DNA from: Adineta vaga
Lineage: Eukaryota > Rotifera
Direction: 5' to 3'
DNA: 64,000 nt
NCBI GenBank assembly: GCA_021613535.1
Contig: CP075496.1
Coordinates: 7,626,001 to 7,690,000 of the forward strand
How positions within the stretch are numbered: the first letter of the stretch is position 1; the number at the start of each line of letters is the position of its first letter. The position numbers and the translations under genes are program-made. Under the pieces are notes generated by a model. The model saw only the letters and a program-made list of their open reading frames with translations, was not told where the DNA came from and made no database searches. This document shows, one piece after another, positions 23,345 through 40,900 of this stretch.

Positions 23345-24378
23345 GAAAAAAAAACTAGATGATTTCCGCTGTTGCTACTATTTTTTTTTATTGAATCATG
23401 TCAGATAAGTTTATCCAACGACGATGTATATGGTTATTCCTATATTTTATTGAGATTTTCATTACATGATTCCTTTGATGAATGTCTTTTCGTTTTCTTT
23501 CATGGAAACTTATGTGCTTGTATTTATTTGGCTGCAGTTTTCTTTTTTTTCCTTCCCCTCCTGTTTTAAAATGACTTACAAAAAGAGAGAAAAACCCAAT
23601 GAAACATATACATATATAAACCAAGAGAATATCATAAAAATATATTCGAAATGAAAAATCAATCTCTTTCATTTACTAAATCATCAATAACGATATCTAT
23701 GGAATGTAAAATATGACAATAATTAATGAGAATATCATTTCAGAAAGTCATAATAACAGCATATATTGTTCTATGGAACGTATGATGAACCCAAAGGGAA
23801 CTTCAAGTTCAAACACAATATTTCTTCCCATGATCTGTTTTTACTTTTTTTATTTGGATATTTATTTATATGAAAATAGCAAATCGACATACATATCCGA
23901 TGCTAGCTGATGTTCGAAACTCATTTTCACGCATATCTCGTAAACATCAAACTTTTCTTATGAAATTGAAGTACGTTTATACTTGAATGAACATATACCT
24001 ATAGTGTAATTTGATGTTTTCAATGACGTTCATTGTCATGATTGATGGGAAATCTCAATGAAATGTCTAATTACTTAGCGATATGTTGTTAGCTGGAAAA
24101 CTTTGTTGACTCACTAATATCTAGTAACATGTTCGAAAAAGATTGACAAGGATATATTGTTAGAGAATATTTATTAAATAAGAATATGAACAGATGAATA
24201 AATTTAGAAGATCTAAATACAATAAAACATCGAGACATTCATAGGTCGACTTAACTTCAGGATATCCTTTGAGGTTACTTTTATAATTTACACTCTAATT
24301 TACTGTAATCGCTTCATTTTTCATTATTTAATCGTAATAAATTAAAGATAAATCGATGTGATATTTTTGATTTTCATT
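23345..24378. other. intergenic between converging lipin and NHL genes
   Basis: About 1 kb holding the 3' ends of two convergent genes. T-rich tracts follow the lipin stop. No coding-like frame or RNA gene was seen. Confidence 0.5.
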
Positions 24379-26219
24379 TTAACAACCATTTAATATAAGA
24401 TCAAACCGTTGAATGCGACAATTGTTTGTATCAGCAACATATAAATTATAATCTGCATCAAATCTCATTTGAGATGGACTATTCAATTGTATATCACTGT
24501 TACCAGCCGTTCCATTTCCAGCAATGGTTCGACCTTGTCGACTACCATTTAACCATACTAATATACGATGATTAAGAGTATCAGCGATAAACATATTATT
24601 TGCATCGGATGAATCAAGTTGGACAGCACTTGGATTATTAAGTTGTCCCCAACCTGCTACAGTCGTACATGTACTTCTACTATTGATAGTATATTTTTGA
24701 ATACGATTATTAGACATATCAGCAATGTAAAGAGAATTTGTTTGTTGATCAAATGCAAGACCTGATGGATTATTGAAAAGTGTTGAATTAGATTCAGATG
24801 CATTTGTTTCACCAACAATAACTGTGGCGGAATTTAATTCCAAATTCCAAGAAAGAATACGTCGATTTTGTGAATCAGCCATATAAAGGATGGATGAAGA
24901 TGATGTAGGAATGATTAAGCTGTTGATCTCATTGATTTGCGTCAGATCAGATCCCTTACCATAACGTCCAATCAATGTCACTCCATCTGGTGAACTCATA
25001 TTACTATTGAGAGAAAATACCTACATGTTCAATAACAATTTTTTGGCTTTCCATCATTATTCAATTGAATACAAAAAAAATAATTTAATACATACTTGTA
25101 TGCGATAATTATCTAAATCGGACACATACAACTGATTGTCACGAACTATAAAAAAAGAAACATTGAAGTTTCAATAGAATCATCATAGTATAGATAGAAC
25201 TTTTGAAAACCTACCAGTAAGTGCCGTTGGTCTAGCCAATAAATTATTCCAAGAACCATAAGAACCTGTACCAGCAGTAAGTATTCCTTCTTTAGCATTC
25301 CGATTCCATTTAGTAATACGATTAGTTGTAAGAATCAGCTACTAGGACTGTTCCATCAGCATATACATAGATATCAGAAGGATATCGTAAACCAGAAAGT
25401 GACGATGACGGTAAACTATTAGATAGACCAGCTACGGTAATACCTCTCGGATTCCAAGATGCTTTTGCAGTGCACAATCGTTTGTATCCTTTAGATACAG
25501 AGAATGTCAGACGTTCGAAAATACAATAGAATTTGGTATTACCTGACAGATGTAGCGAATCGGTTGTTAATGGTAGACCTATAAATTGCAAAGATATGTA
25601 TATAATATACAGTGAAGACACAACTTCATGAGTACCTATTTCATTTATTACTTGAAACAAATTCGAAAGGAAAATATCTGTTACATGACATCTCGACGGT
25701 AGATTTAATAAAACAAACGTAAAATGCTGAATAGAGTTAAATGAAAGTAGGGAAAAGAAGCACTGATGGCATGAATAACTGCAGATTCAATGACTTTTAA
25801 TTTTTTTTTATAGAAATTCGTCAGAACTTTTTACTATAGTAGTATAGATATGTTTGAATGTTAAATATCCTTACCCGTTGACGTTGGAAATTTCATCGGA
25901 AGAGGTGGTTGCGAACAGGGTGGTTCTTTAGTAACGAATCGAAACAAATGTTAATCATTCTTATATATTAATCTATGAAATATTTACTTTTCGTTTTTGT
26001 TAAAATAACTGGTACACCGATAATTGTTCCCAATAATAATAAAATGAAAACAATTAATGATACAGCACAACCTACTACTTTCCTATTCAAAGAAATATTA
26101 TTTTGGATTTTGAAAAACATTACTAAAAAAATTCGTCTACCAATTTGTTTTTTGTGATTGAAGATCTTGTTCTGTGTCAACACGTCGTTGTTGTTGGGAG
26201 AATGTACGTCGAAGAGAAT
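24379..26219 (-). CDS. membrane-anchored NHL-repeat protein, frameshifted
   Basis: Multi-exon gene whose stop is at 24379-24381. The exon at 26141-26219 encodes a polar, Gln/Arg-rich cytoplasmic stretch (RRTFSQQQRRVDTEQ). After a 58-nt intron, exon 25988-26082 encodes a single membrane helix (VVGCAVSLIVFILLLLGTII). A Pro-rich linker follows, then NHL beta-propeller repeats with motifs such as VADSYN, YVSDLDNYRI, YMADSQNRRI, YIADMSNNRI, FIADTLNHRI and YVADTNNCRI. The topology is type II, with the propeller outside the cell; NHL propellers bind protein or RNA, and the ligand is unknown. The first exon with the ATG was not located. Near 25321 one extra base breaks the frame within DSYN|NRITKW, although both halves align perfectly with the divergent sister gene. 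It may be a pseudogene or contain an error. Confidence 0.7.
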
Positions 26220-26878
26220 CTAACTAGAAGATACATATTCGAAATGTCTTTTCAAACGGTAATTCAAACAAATATCTACTGCCGGTTGAATTTGGCCTGT
26301 TTTATGACGCAACCAAATCATATGTATATATTTATATCAAAAACAGGATTGGTTGGGAAAATCTACTAAAATACAACCAAGTTGAAAGTACGATCTTTAG
26401 AAAAGTAATTAGTAAATGATGTTTTAAATAAGAAAAAGCGACCTACGCATAAAAACGTTTAAGTATAAAAGATTTTTTTTTCTTGATACTTGAAGAAAGA
26501 AAAGAACAGTTGGTAATTACTTGCAAATAATTAGAAAAAGGCATTTCTTTCACTGAAGTTTTCATCAGCTAATATCTAACAAAATTTATCAGGAAAAACA
26601 GTACTTTTGCTAAGTAAAAGATAACATAGAATTCTGTTCGCGAGTAATTTCACCTTAGGTAGACACAGTCAACACTTTTTTCTTAACTGAACATATAAAT
26701 GTGAGATACGCCTACGTAAGATAAATATGAAAAAATGAGACTGTATGAAGCGCGCACGACTGATTTAATAAAAACTGTTCTTGACCTTACAATCAACATA
26801 GAATACTGAATTCTAACTGTTATCCATCAAAGAAAAAACATTTGTTCTAGATTTAAATATAATTTTCATTTATTAGAA
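26220..26878. promoter_or_regulatory. shared upstream region of two divergent NHL genes
   Basis: About 650 bp between the 5' ends of the two NHL-repeat genes, so it probably drives both. The missing first exon of the minus-strand gene should also lie here. No defined motif is clear. Confidence 0.35.
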
Positions 26879-28521
26879 ATGGAACTAACAGTTATGAGTA
26901 TCCGAGTGAGTATCATAAATATCGAAAAATATCTTTTTTTTAAACATAGAAAATCCACTAGTCCGACAACCGACAACCTCCTGTAATAACACAACAACCA
27001 CATCCTTTGTATCGATGGTGGATGCGACATCATATGCATATTGGATTAGCTAGTATGGCAGGTTCAGCAATCTTATCGTGTGTTATAGCAGTAATACTTC
27101 TACCAATTGCTGTGCAAAAACCATCAGAAGGTTTGTCATAATAAAACAAGCAAAAACACATATAAATTTATTTTTGTTGTTCGATTTTAGAAGAAGAACA
27201 GTGTAATTTGTCACGTACTCCAATAACAAGACCATATCCATGGAGTACTCAATCACCATGTTAGTTTTCACATTTATTTTTTTATTTCTTAAAAACAAAT
27301 ATTTCGATTTATTTTCTTTTACAGTTCCACAAAGAAATATAACTGTAGGAAATCGTTCATCACCAGGTACACAACAGAGCAACTTTGTTTCAATTTTACC
27401 TTTCAGTTTTTTTTTCTCTCTTACATACAGTTATATTCGATCGTCTGTGTGCATCCAATGCTAGTTGGCGGACCCGAGCAAATACTATCGCTGGATCATC
27501 AAATGATACAGATTCACTTTCACGAACAAATCTTAGAAATCCGAATGATATATTGATTGATTTCGACGGTAGTTTATTTATCGCTGATTCCAATAATAAT
27601 CGTATCGCATATTGGTCGGTAAATGCAACGGAAGGCTTTATCGTTGTTGGAACAGGAGCCGTTGGTTCATGGATTAATTTACTTAAATATGCTGCTGCTA
27701 TTGTAGGTAAGCAAAAGAGTTTTGAGTAAAAATAAAGATTTTTCATATCGTCTGATTATATTTTCTGTTGTAGCGTGGAATGATCAATTAATTGTGTCAG
27801 ATCTGGATAATTATCGAGTGATGGCATTTCCATACAGTACAATTGAAGGCGCACCAGACGGTGTAACAATTGTCGGTCATTATGGAGCAGGATCTGCTTT
27901 AAATCAGATTAATGCGGCGTATTATCTATGTGTAGATACAATTCGCCAAATACTTTATTTATCTGATTCAGGAAATCATCGTATATTAAAATTGAACTCT
28001 GCTGATTATACATTACAGCTCGTGGTTGGTACTGGAATGATCAACTCAGATAATGTTAGTCTTAATCTTCCATTAGGTCTTGCTGTTGATGAAATCACTG
28101 GAGCACTTTATGTAGCAGATTCTCAAAATCATCGAATACAAAAATTTGACTTAAAGTCAAAAGAAGGTTTGACAGTAGCTGGTGGCAAAGGTTCTGGACA
28201 AGGGCTTTCTCAACTTTTTCTACCTTCGGGTGTAACAATTGATACAGCTGGAAATATTTACATTGCAGATACCGGAAATCATCGAATAATTCAATGGCTA
28301 GTCGGTGCTGATCAAGGACGTTTAATTGCAGGTAAAAATTAGTAAAAACTTCATACTTAATGATATATTATCTTATCTTAGGTACTGGTATTTCTGGTAA
28401 TAGTGATATTCTACTTAATCATCCTGTTCAATTAAAATTTGATCGTCACTATAATCTCTATGTTGTCGACCGAAACAACAGTCGAATACAGCGTTTTGAT
28501 TTATCATCCAATGGATGCTAA
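26879..28521 (+). CDS. membrane-anchored NHL-repeat protein
   Basis: Seven exons (26879-26905, 26962-27130, 27191-27259, 27325-27366, 27431-27706, 27774-28331, 28382-28521) give 426 residues with all phases consistent. A short cytoplasmic N-terminus (RQPPVITQQPHPLYRWW) precedes one membrane helix (MAGSAILSCVIAVILLPIAV), so the C-terminal part is predicted extracellular. A Cys- and Thr-containing linker leads to NHL repeats: LFIADSNNNRI, LIVSDLDNYRV, LYLSDSGNHRI, LYVADSQNHRI, IYIADTGNHRI and LYVVDRNNSRI, enough for one six-bladed propeller. It is the intact sister of the gene on the opposite strand at 24379-26219 and shares exon order with it. The two probably arose by inverted duplication. 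Binding partner unknown; a receptor or adhesion role would be a guess. Confidence 0.85.
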
Positions 28522-28956
28522 ATAACTAAAAATTATCGTAAAATTTGAACTGTTTTTAAAACATCAGTCGTTTTATTTTTTTTTATTTGAAAATAAAAAA
28601 AATATACTTGCGAATATCTTTGATATGAATCTATTTCGGTGGATATTGATCACTCGGACAAAATGTATCTTTTTTTCAAAATGACAGGTTTATATCTTTC
28701 GTAGAGATGTATGAAAATAACTGTCGTAGCAAGAACACAATGAGTCTGTTCTGATAAACTACTTACTGTGTGTGATGCCATTGGTTTTCTTATTATGTGT
28801 ATTCTGAAAATGAGCGTCATCTTTCGTCAGATGGAACTCACTCGCTTATGAGTCCGTCAAATTATAGTGTTCTGTTTCTAGTAAAATCAAAGAAAATAGA
28901 AGAATATCAACTGTATATCCTCATCATAACATTCTTTCATTCATTTTAATACATTC
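28522..28956. other. intergenic between NHL gene and TMEM245
   Basis: 435 bp. Two adjacent short hairpins can be drawn at about 28808-28853 (CATCT/AGATG, then ACTCA/TGAGT). No coding-like frame was found. Confidence 0.45.
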
Positions 28957-31900
28957 ATGACTACGATTCAACTACGTGATAATACGTCAAACCTTGGTAA
29001 AATGCTACGACTTATACAATAAGATTTGATTATTAATCAATCACGTCTTCTTCTTTTTATTTAGATACTCCGGTATTATCAATATTAAAAATTTCACCAC
29101 AACGTGATCAACAAATCTTTCGTACTGCATTCATTCAGTCTACAGCTAGTCTATTCGTAATAGTATGTGGAACATGTGCTGCACTAGTATATTGCATATT
29201 AGAACCATTTATACAAAGCATTCTATGGGCCATCCTTGCCGGTGCATTTTTATTTCCATTTAAAAATCATTTTACTTCCTTAGCACTTTATTATTTACAA
29301 CAATTAGATAAGAATTCATATGTGTTATGTTATGGTTTAGTTATACTTTTACCGTTACAAATTTTTGATAAAACTATCGAATCTATTGGACCAATATGTA
29401 TTCGAAATTGGAAACAATTAATATTAATTTGTATTTTCTTACCCTCTATTGAATTTCTACAATCAGATATTGTTTATCGATGGATAAAAACAATAGAATA
29501 TGATTATTTTTTATTCTTTGAAAAATACATACATTTATTCGATTCTCTCTGGGTGATATTAATGATACTTATTTATTTATGTGCTGTTTTAACTGTTTAT
29601 AATTGTTCATTGACTATACAATATTTATTGAAAAGTTTAGCCATACCAATCTGGTTTTGTTTATTTATTTATCTTTCACAAATCTTTCCCATTAATTATC
29701 GGTTGATAATACTTACATTTACTATGATTTTAATATGTTGTGGTTTTTTACTCGATCAAAAGATTAACCGTAAGTCATTAACAGATATTCAAAAGATAAA
29801 TCAGCGAAAACTCATGTTGTAATCAGTGAAGCGCTAGAAACTGTATGGCTTATACATTTTTTTCTCATTTGATATAATTATTGATATCTAACGAGGTTTT
29901 TGAGGGTGTGAATGTGGGTCTTTCTTCCCATCTGGCACTAACAATCCCACATTTAGCAAAAAAGTCTTTTCGCTTAAATATCTTTCGCGGGTTTCTCACC
30001 ATATCACATATAACATTCAATAGATTCTTTCTTTTAATCTAGAGCTAAACTCTACTCAGATTGATCAAGCATCAATGCATATTAAAATATTCAATACTTT
30101 CGATCGTTTTCGAATCTATCTACAAATGAAAACTAGGACAACAGTTATTTCATCATCATCTTCTTCATCAACGACATATTTCTCATTTATATTCTGGTCT
30201 TTCATGGCTCTGAAAATCTATCAATTCTATTGGTATTTAATTCCGATATCGTTATTTATTATCATTTATAAAATTATTAAATGTTTTCTTCTCTATACAT
30301 GTATTTATTTCAATCGACAAGGACGTTTACAACATATCATTCAACGATTTATTCAATTTTGGAAAAATCGGTAAAAAAATCTTTTTTTTTCTTTCTTATT
30401 TACAGTTTCTTTCTCATTTTTATTAGACGTGAAGTTATATTACCATCGCCATTACATGGTATCCTACAATTGTTCATGAAGGGAGATAAGAAAATCAATC
30501 ATATTTTACAAGAAACGATTGATTGTATTGTTAGTGCGTGTATGATTGTAATATTATTTATCATCGTTCTTTTTGGTTCTATATTTCTTATTATACAGGT
30601 TTAAAAGTCGTTTGATTTAATAAATATTTTTACATTTTATTTTTTAATATAGATTCAACATGAAAGTATACATATGATTAAATTAGTTAGTAGTTTTATT
30701 AATGAAACTATAGTATTACAACATATCTTGCCAGATAAAGATCATGTTAGTCATTTGATGAACACAGCTGTTAATAAATTTTATATTATCGGGCGACGTT
30801 GGATTACGACACAGGTTAACAAATTTTGATGAAACTAATATTTGTAAATGGATTTTTTATTGAATAGGTTGCTACAATACAACCACCGCGAGTCGAACCA
30901 CAGTGTTGTCTTCCCTTAAATGTCGTATCCGATGAATCGCCGTATATGAATGTGAGTATCATTGTAATGAGAGAAAAGAAACGGCTTAACAAGTAATATA
31001 TATTTCTCATATTGATTGATAGGTAGATACATTTGCCCATGATAGTTTATCCAATAAAAACCTTGAGGAGCAAGTATTACAAATATGGGATCGTCTGTAT
31101 ACCTATATAACAAATACTTCAATATTTAGTTCACATAAAAATCAAAGTCGAATATTAAGTTTATCATCGAATCGAAGTTTTACTCTAACGAATTTTCAAC
31201 TACATATTGAGGATTTCTATGCTCTTATACGTAATAATCTTGATTTATTGCATACTATTTTCGATACGATTCGATCAAATGCTACACTTGTATTAACATT
31301 AATTTCAACAGTCATATCATTATTATATACCGGTGGTTTTGCTCTCGTGAATTTTTTTGTTTCATTTATTGTATTTATTACTTTACTTTTCTATCTTTTA
31401 TCACATTCAAATCAGCGAATCTATCTACCAACTCAATGGCTTAATAACATATTAGCAATAGGTGGTTCAGGTCTTGGTCAAGCTGTTAATGATGTAGTAA
31501 CCAGTGTTTTTATTGCTTCAGTTAAGATCGCTGCTTTTTACGGTCTTTATACATATGTATTACATACTTTATTCAGTTCAAATCTTGTTTTTCTACCATC
31601 GGCAATTGCTGCTATATGTGCAGTGACATTAAAATCTTATTGGGCAGCATTACCAGGTTGTTTAGATTTGTGGCTTGTACAACAACGTCCATTCGGTGCA
31701 TTACTATTATTAATTGGTCAGATTATACCGGTTTATATTGTCGATACGGCTTTCTATAGCGAAGTAAAAGGTGGTGGACATCAGGTAAATTAGTTTGAAA
31801 ATTTATGACAATATCTTTATTTCATGTAAAAGTATAACATAAGAAAAGAATTTAAGATTATCATCTCAGTATTGAGCGTACTATAGTGTATTCTTGAAGT

Positions 31901-32149
31901 TGATATTTGTTTAAATATGACAAATGATGAATATAAGTAGTAGAAAAACCATCCAATTACATCTTTTTTATTTTATTATTCCTTTCATAGTATTTAACGG
32001 CATTAGCTATCGCTGGGGGCGTGTATTATAGTGGTATTGAAGGTGCTTTCATTGGTCCTATTATTTTATGTTGTTTATTAGTTGGTATTCGAATGTACAA
32101 TGAAACAATTGCTACAATTCCATCAAATGATATAAGAAACACATCATAA
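28957..32149 (+). CDS. TMEM245: TMEM245, multi-pass AI-2E-family membrane protein
   Basis: Eight exons: 28957-28996, 29065-29769, 30043-30370, 30427-30598, 30653-30814, 30868-30951, 31023-31784 and 31991-32149. They give 803 residues with consistent phases; the human protein has about 880. The N-terminal part has FRTAFIQS followed by hydrophobic segments ending in ILWAILAGAFLFPFK. The C-terminal part carries the AI-2E-transporter-like core: GGFALVNFFVSF, FYGLYTYVLHTLF, FLPSAIAAICAV, SYWAALPGCLDLWL, VDTAFYSEVKGGGH and YLTALAIAGGVYY...GPIILC. At least ten membrane segments can be seen. The animal protein has no settled transport substrate. The 273-nt second intron (29770-30042) is long for the window. 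The stop is only about 120 bp before the ATG of ABCC copy 3. Confidence 0.93.
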
Positions 32150-32270
32150 TCATTTATGTGATTCAATCAGTAATCAATTTTCTGACACAAGAATTCTCAT
32201 ATTATATTTTTTTCCGAAAATAAAGATTTTATATTTAGATTTAGAAGTTTTCTAAAACTTTCAATTCTAG

Positions 32271-37596
<5,326 letters not shown>

Positions 37597-37955
37597 GTTA
37601 TGTTATGAAATGCAATGTATTTAATCGCATGAATATTATTTATCACCAGGGAACTGTTTACAAATCATTCACTTAGGAAATATTTTGAATACTATCTCTT
37701 TTTAAATGATCTATTGTTTCTTATTTACTAAATCTCGCATTTTTCATTAATAGAAATATAATAGAGTATGAATTATCAATAATTAGTAGATGTTTCGAAG
37801 AAAGAATATTATACTTTATTTTTATTGTGAAGTGATAAATTTGTTATAATTATGCAAACATTTTTGAAAAGAAATTCACACTGAAATGGTAGATTATTAG
37901 ATAAAAACACGCTTAAAATATAGTAAGCAGGATTTAATAAAAATAAACAAATTAA
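37597..37955. other. intergenic between converging ABCC copy 3 and TSR gene
   Basis: 360 bp of AT-rich 3' flanking sequence of two convergent genes. Nothing else was seen. Confidence 0.5.
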
Positions 37956-40900
37956 TTAGTCTTCAAACCAGGAAGAAAGCCAATCTACAATACTACGTCG
38001 TCGTCGCCCTACAGTTAATGATAATGCTAAAAGAAAAGTCAATATCCATCAGTCATACTATACCTGTTGTACAACTTGGATAATAACACGGTCGAGTACC
38101 ATTTGTTGATGGATTCGCCTCACAATTTGAACAAGCTGCACCTTGTCCATCAATACAGAATCGTTGTCGAAAGTATGAACCAGTACCACATGTTTGACTA
38201 CATTGACCATTAACCCATGATGACCACGAACAAACTAGTGATATGCATTCGATGATATATATTTTCTTTTGAACATTTATACTGCTTACCATTGCAAACA
38301 TTTGTATTACATAATACAGTAGTATTTGTAAATATTCCACATGCACTTGAATTCGAACAAAGTGTAGGAATAGAATCATCGGACGAAGCAATATTGTAAC
38401 ATGTTCGATTTACTATCTGAGTACCATTACCACACGTTCTTGTACATGTAGTAGCGGGTACGAACGGACCAAATTCACAAACTAAATTAGATTAATATAT
38501 TAAAATATGATTTTCATAGATCTTCTCATGTTTAGTCAAACCTTCACATGATGATTCTTGACATATTTGTGTCTGATTATTGACACCCTCACAAGTATTA
38601 CATGGTGTGTTTGAATTTAGATACAGACAAGATCGTTCACGTGTTTGAGTACCTAAACCACATGATGCATCACATATTGACCACGCTGTCCAGCTAAAAT
38701 ATGAGCAATCTATTCGATAAAAGAAAGGAAAAAAATAGAGGTACATTTTGATATCACAGGTGATTTTATCACAAATTAAGAAATCTTACTGGAACAATTA
38801 CTAGATAGTAGCATCGCTTGTGGAACAGTATCTGCAGTGTTATTGAGTTTCATGCATTGATAGGTACGACATGAATTTTCTATCCAAACAGATCCAAGCT
38901 ATAGAATATTTTGAAAAGAGAATTTTATCAATGAATTAAATGTTAAATATATATATATAGATATATACGTACAGTATGTTTTACATTGTTTAATCCATAG
39001 CAACCACAATCACACCATAAACTACATGAATTTGTTGCACTATTCCATGCATATGGTGATCTACACATACATCCAGGTAATTGTGATAAACACCATGTTG
39101 TGTTCGTTGGATCAGAACATAGTGAAGGACATGTTGTCGTTGATGAATTGACAAATACTTGATTTGTTAGACATACTAATCCAATAAAAGAATAAACTAA
39201 ATGATAATTAAAAAAACTATAATCGATTCTTTACAAGGACAATCAGCTAGTTCAATACAATTGGTTACATTGAATGCTACTCCATCACAGCCTTTACCAC
39301 CTAAAATAAAGAGAACATTTTCTTTATTCTTCAATGTCAAAATGAATGCAACGATATACCGTTTGAAGGTGCTGGACTATCACAAATACGAGTAGTATAT
39401 TTTGTTGAAGTTTTACCACAAGTCGCTGAACAAGCTGACCATGGTTTCCATGAACTCCATGCACCATCAACTAGATCAAACGAATATATATTTATTCAGT
39501 AAGATGTTGTTTTGAAAGAGTCATACTTGGACAATTTTGTGAAGCGGTACACGCTTCTGTAAGTGTTGAAGAACCAGGACATGATATACCACCGAAGGTT
39601 GGTATTATTTGTGCACACGTACGGGTACGAACAGTCTGTAATACGAGTAAAAAATATGTTTAATGTAAATTACTTTTAAAATGATAATTATCTTACAATT
39701 CCAGTACCACATGTAGCTGAACAAGGGCTTTGTGTACTCCATGTTGTCCACTGTCCATCGACTATCATATGATGAAAGAAAAATATCACAATCACTATAT
39801 ATGTATATATGACAATATACAAACCTGGACAGGTAACATTTGTTGCACATGTAATCGTTTGAGTAGCGGAACCAAAGCATGGCTGTCCGCCATTAGATTG
39901 ACCAGTACATAATCTTGTTCTTGTTTGTATACCGCTACCACATGAAGCAGTGCATTCAGAATAATTATCCCAACTACTCCAAACACCATCCACAGGACAA
40001 CCAATCGATGAATTACAAGATTCGATTTCATAATTGGAACCAACACATGGTAAACCAGTTGTGTTACATAGGCGGATCTTCAAAAAACAAAATTAGCAAA
40101 AAAAAGAAATAATTGTACCATCATAACTAGAACATGAACATACTCTTCGGTGAATACCAAATCCACCTGAAAATGAAGTAGAGAACAACTTATATAGAAC
40201 AATTAAAATTAATCTAAAAGTAACACGTACATGTTGTTGCACATTCAGACCAACTACTCCAATTTCCCCATGCACCAATATCTAGTAGATTCAATAGTAA
40301 ATGTCGTCATTTTTCTTTTTTTTCTATCTAAATACTTACTAACAGTAGGACTTGACGCTAAACATCAGATGGAAAACAGAATTATGAACCTTATCTCCTT
40401 TCTCAATAGTTCGATTACATACCACAAGTCGTATTACCACATGCACCGTCAATTTCAATAGATGATCCAACACAAGATAAACCACCGTTTGATGGTACAG
40501 GATTAGAACAAGTTCGATTACGATATCGTCGACCACCAACACATGTTGATGAACATGTTGACCAAGCATTCCAAACAGTCCAACTACCATCTATTGGACA
40601 TGTAGTTGATCCATTACAAATTGCTGCTTCTATTGAATCACCGACGCATAATTGTCCACTTTAATTAAAAAAAGAGAAGAAAGAATTCAATTGATAGATC
40701 TTGGTTTTTATTGAGTAACTGACCCATTTGAAGGCGGAGGTGAATCACATGTACGAAAACGATATTGATTACCAATAGCACACGATGTTGATGAACAATT
40801 TGTCCAACTTGTCCAATTTCCCCATCCACCATCAACTGTAACATATGTAAGTTATATGATGATATTCAATCATTTAAACAAAATGTCTATACTAACCTGG

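Noticed and set aside
28795-28875. Possible hammerhead ribozyme (ATGAGTCCGTC and, on the other strand, CTGACGA)
   Set aside because: The conserved core CUGANGA...GAAA with closing stems cannot be assembled in either strand.
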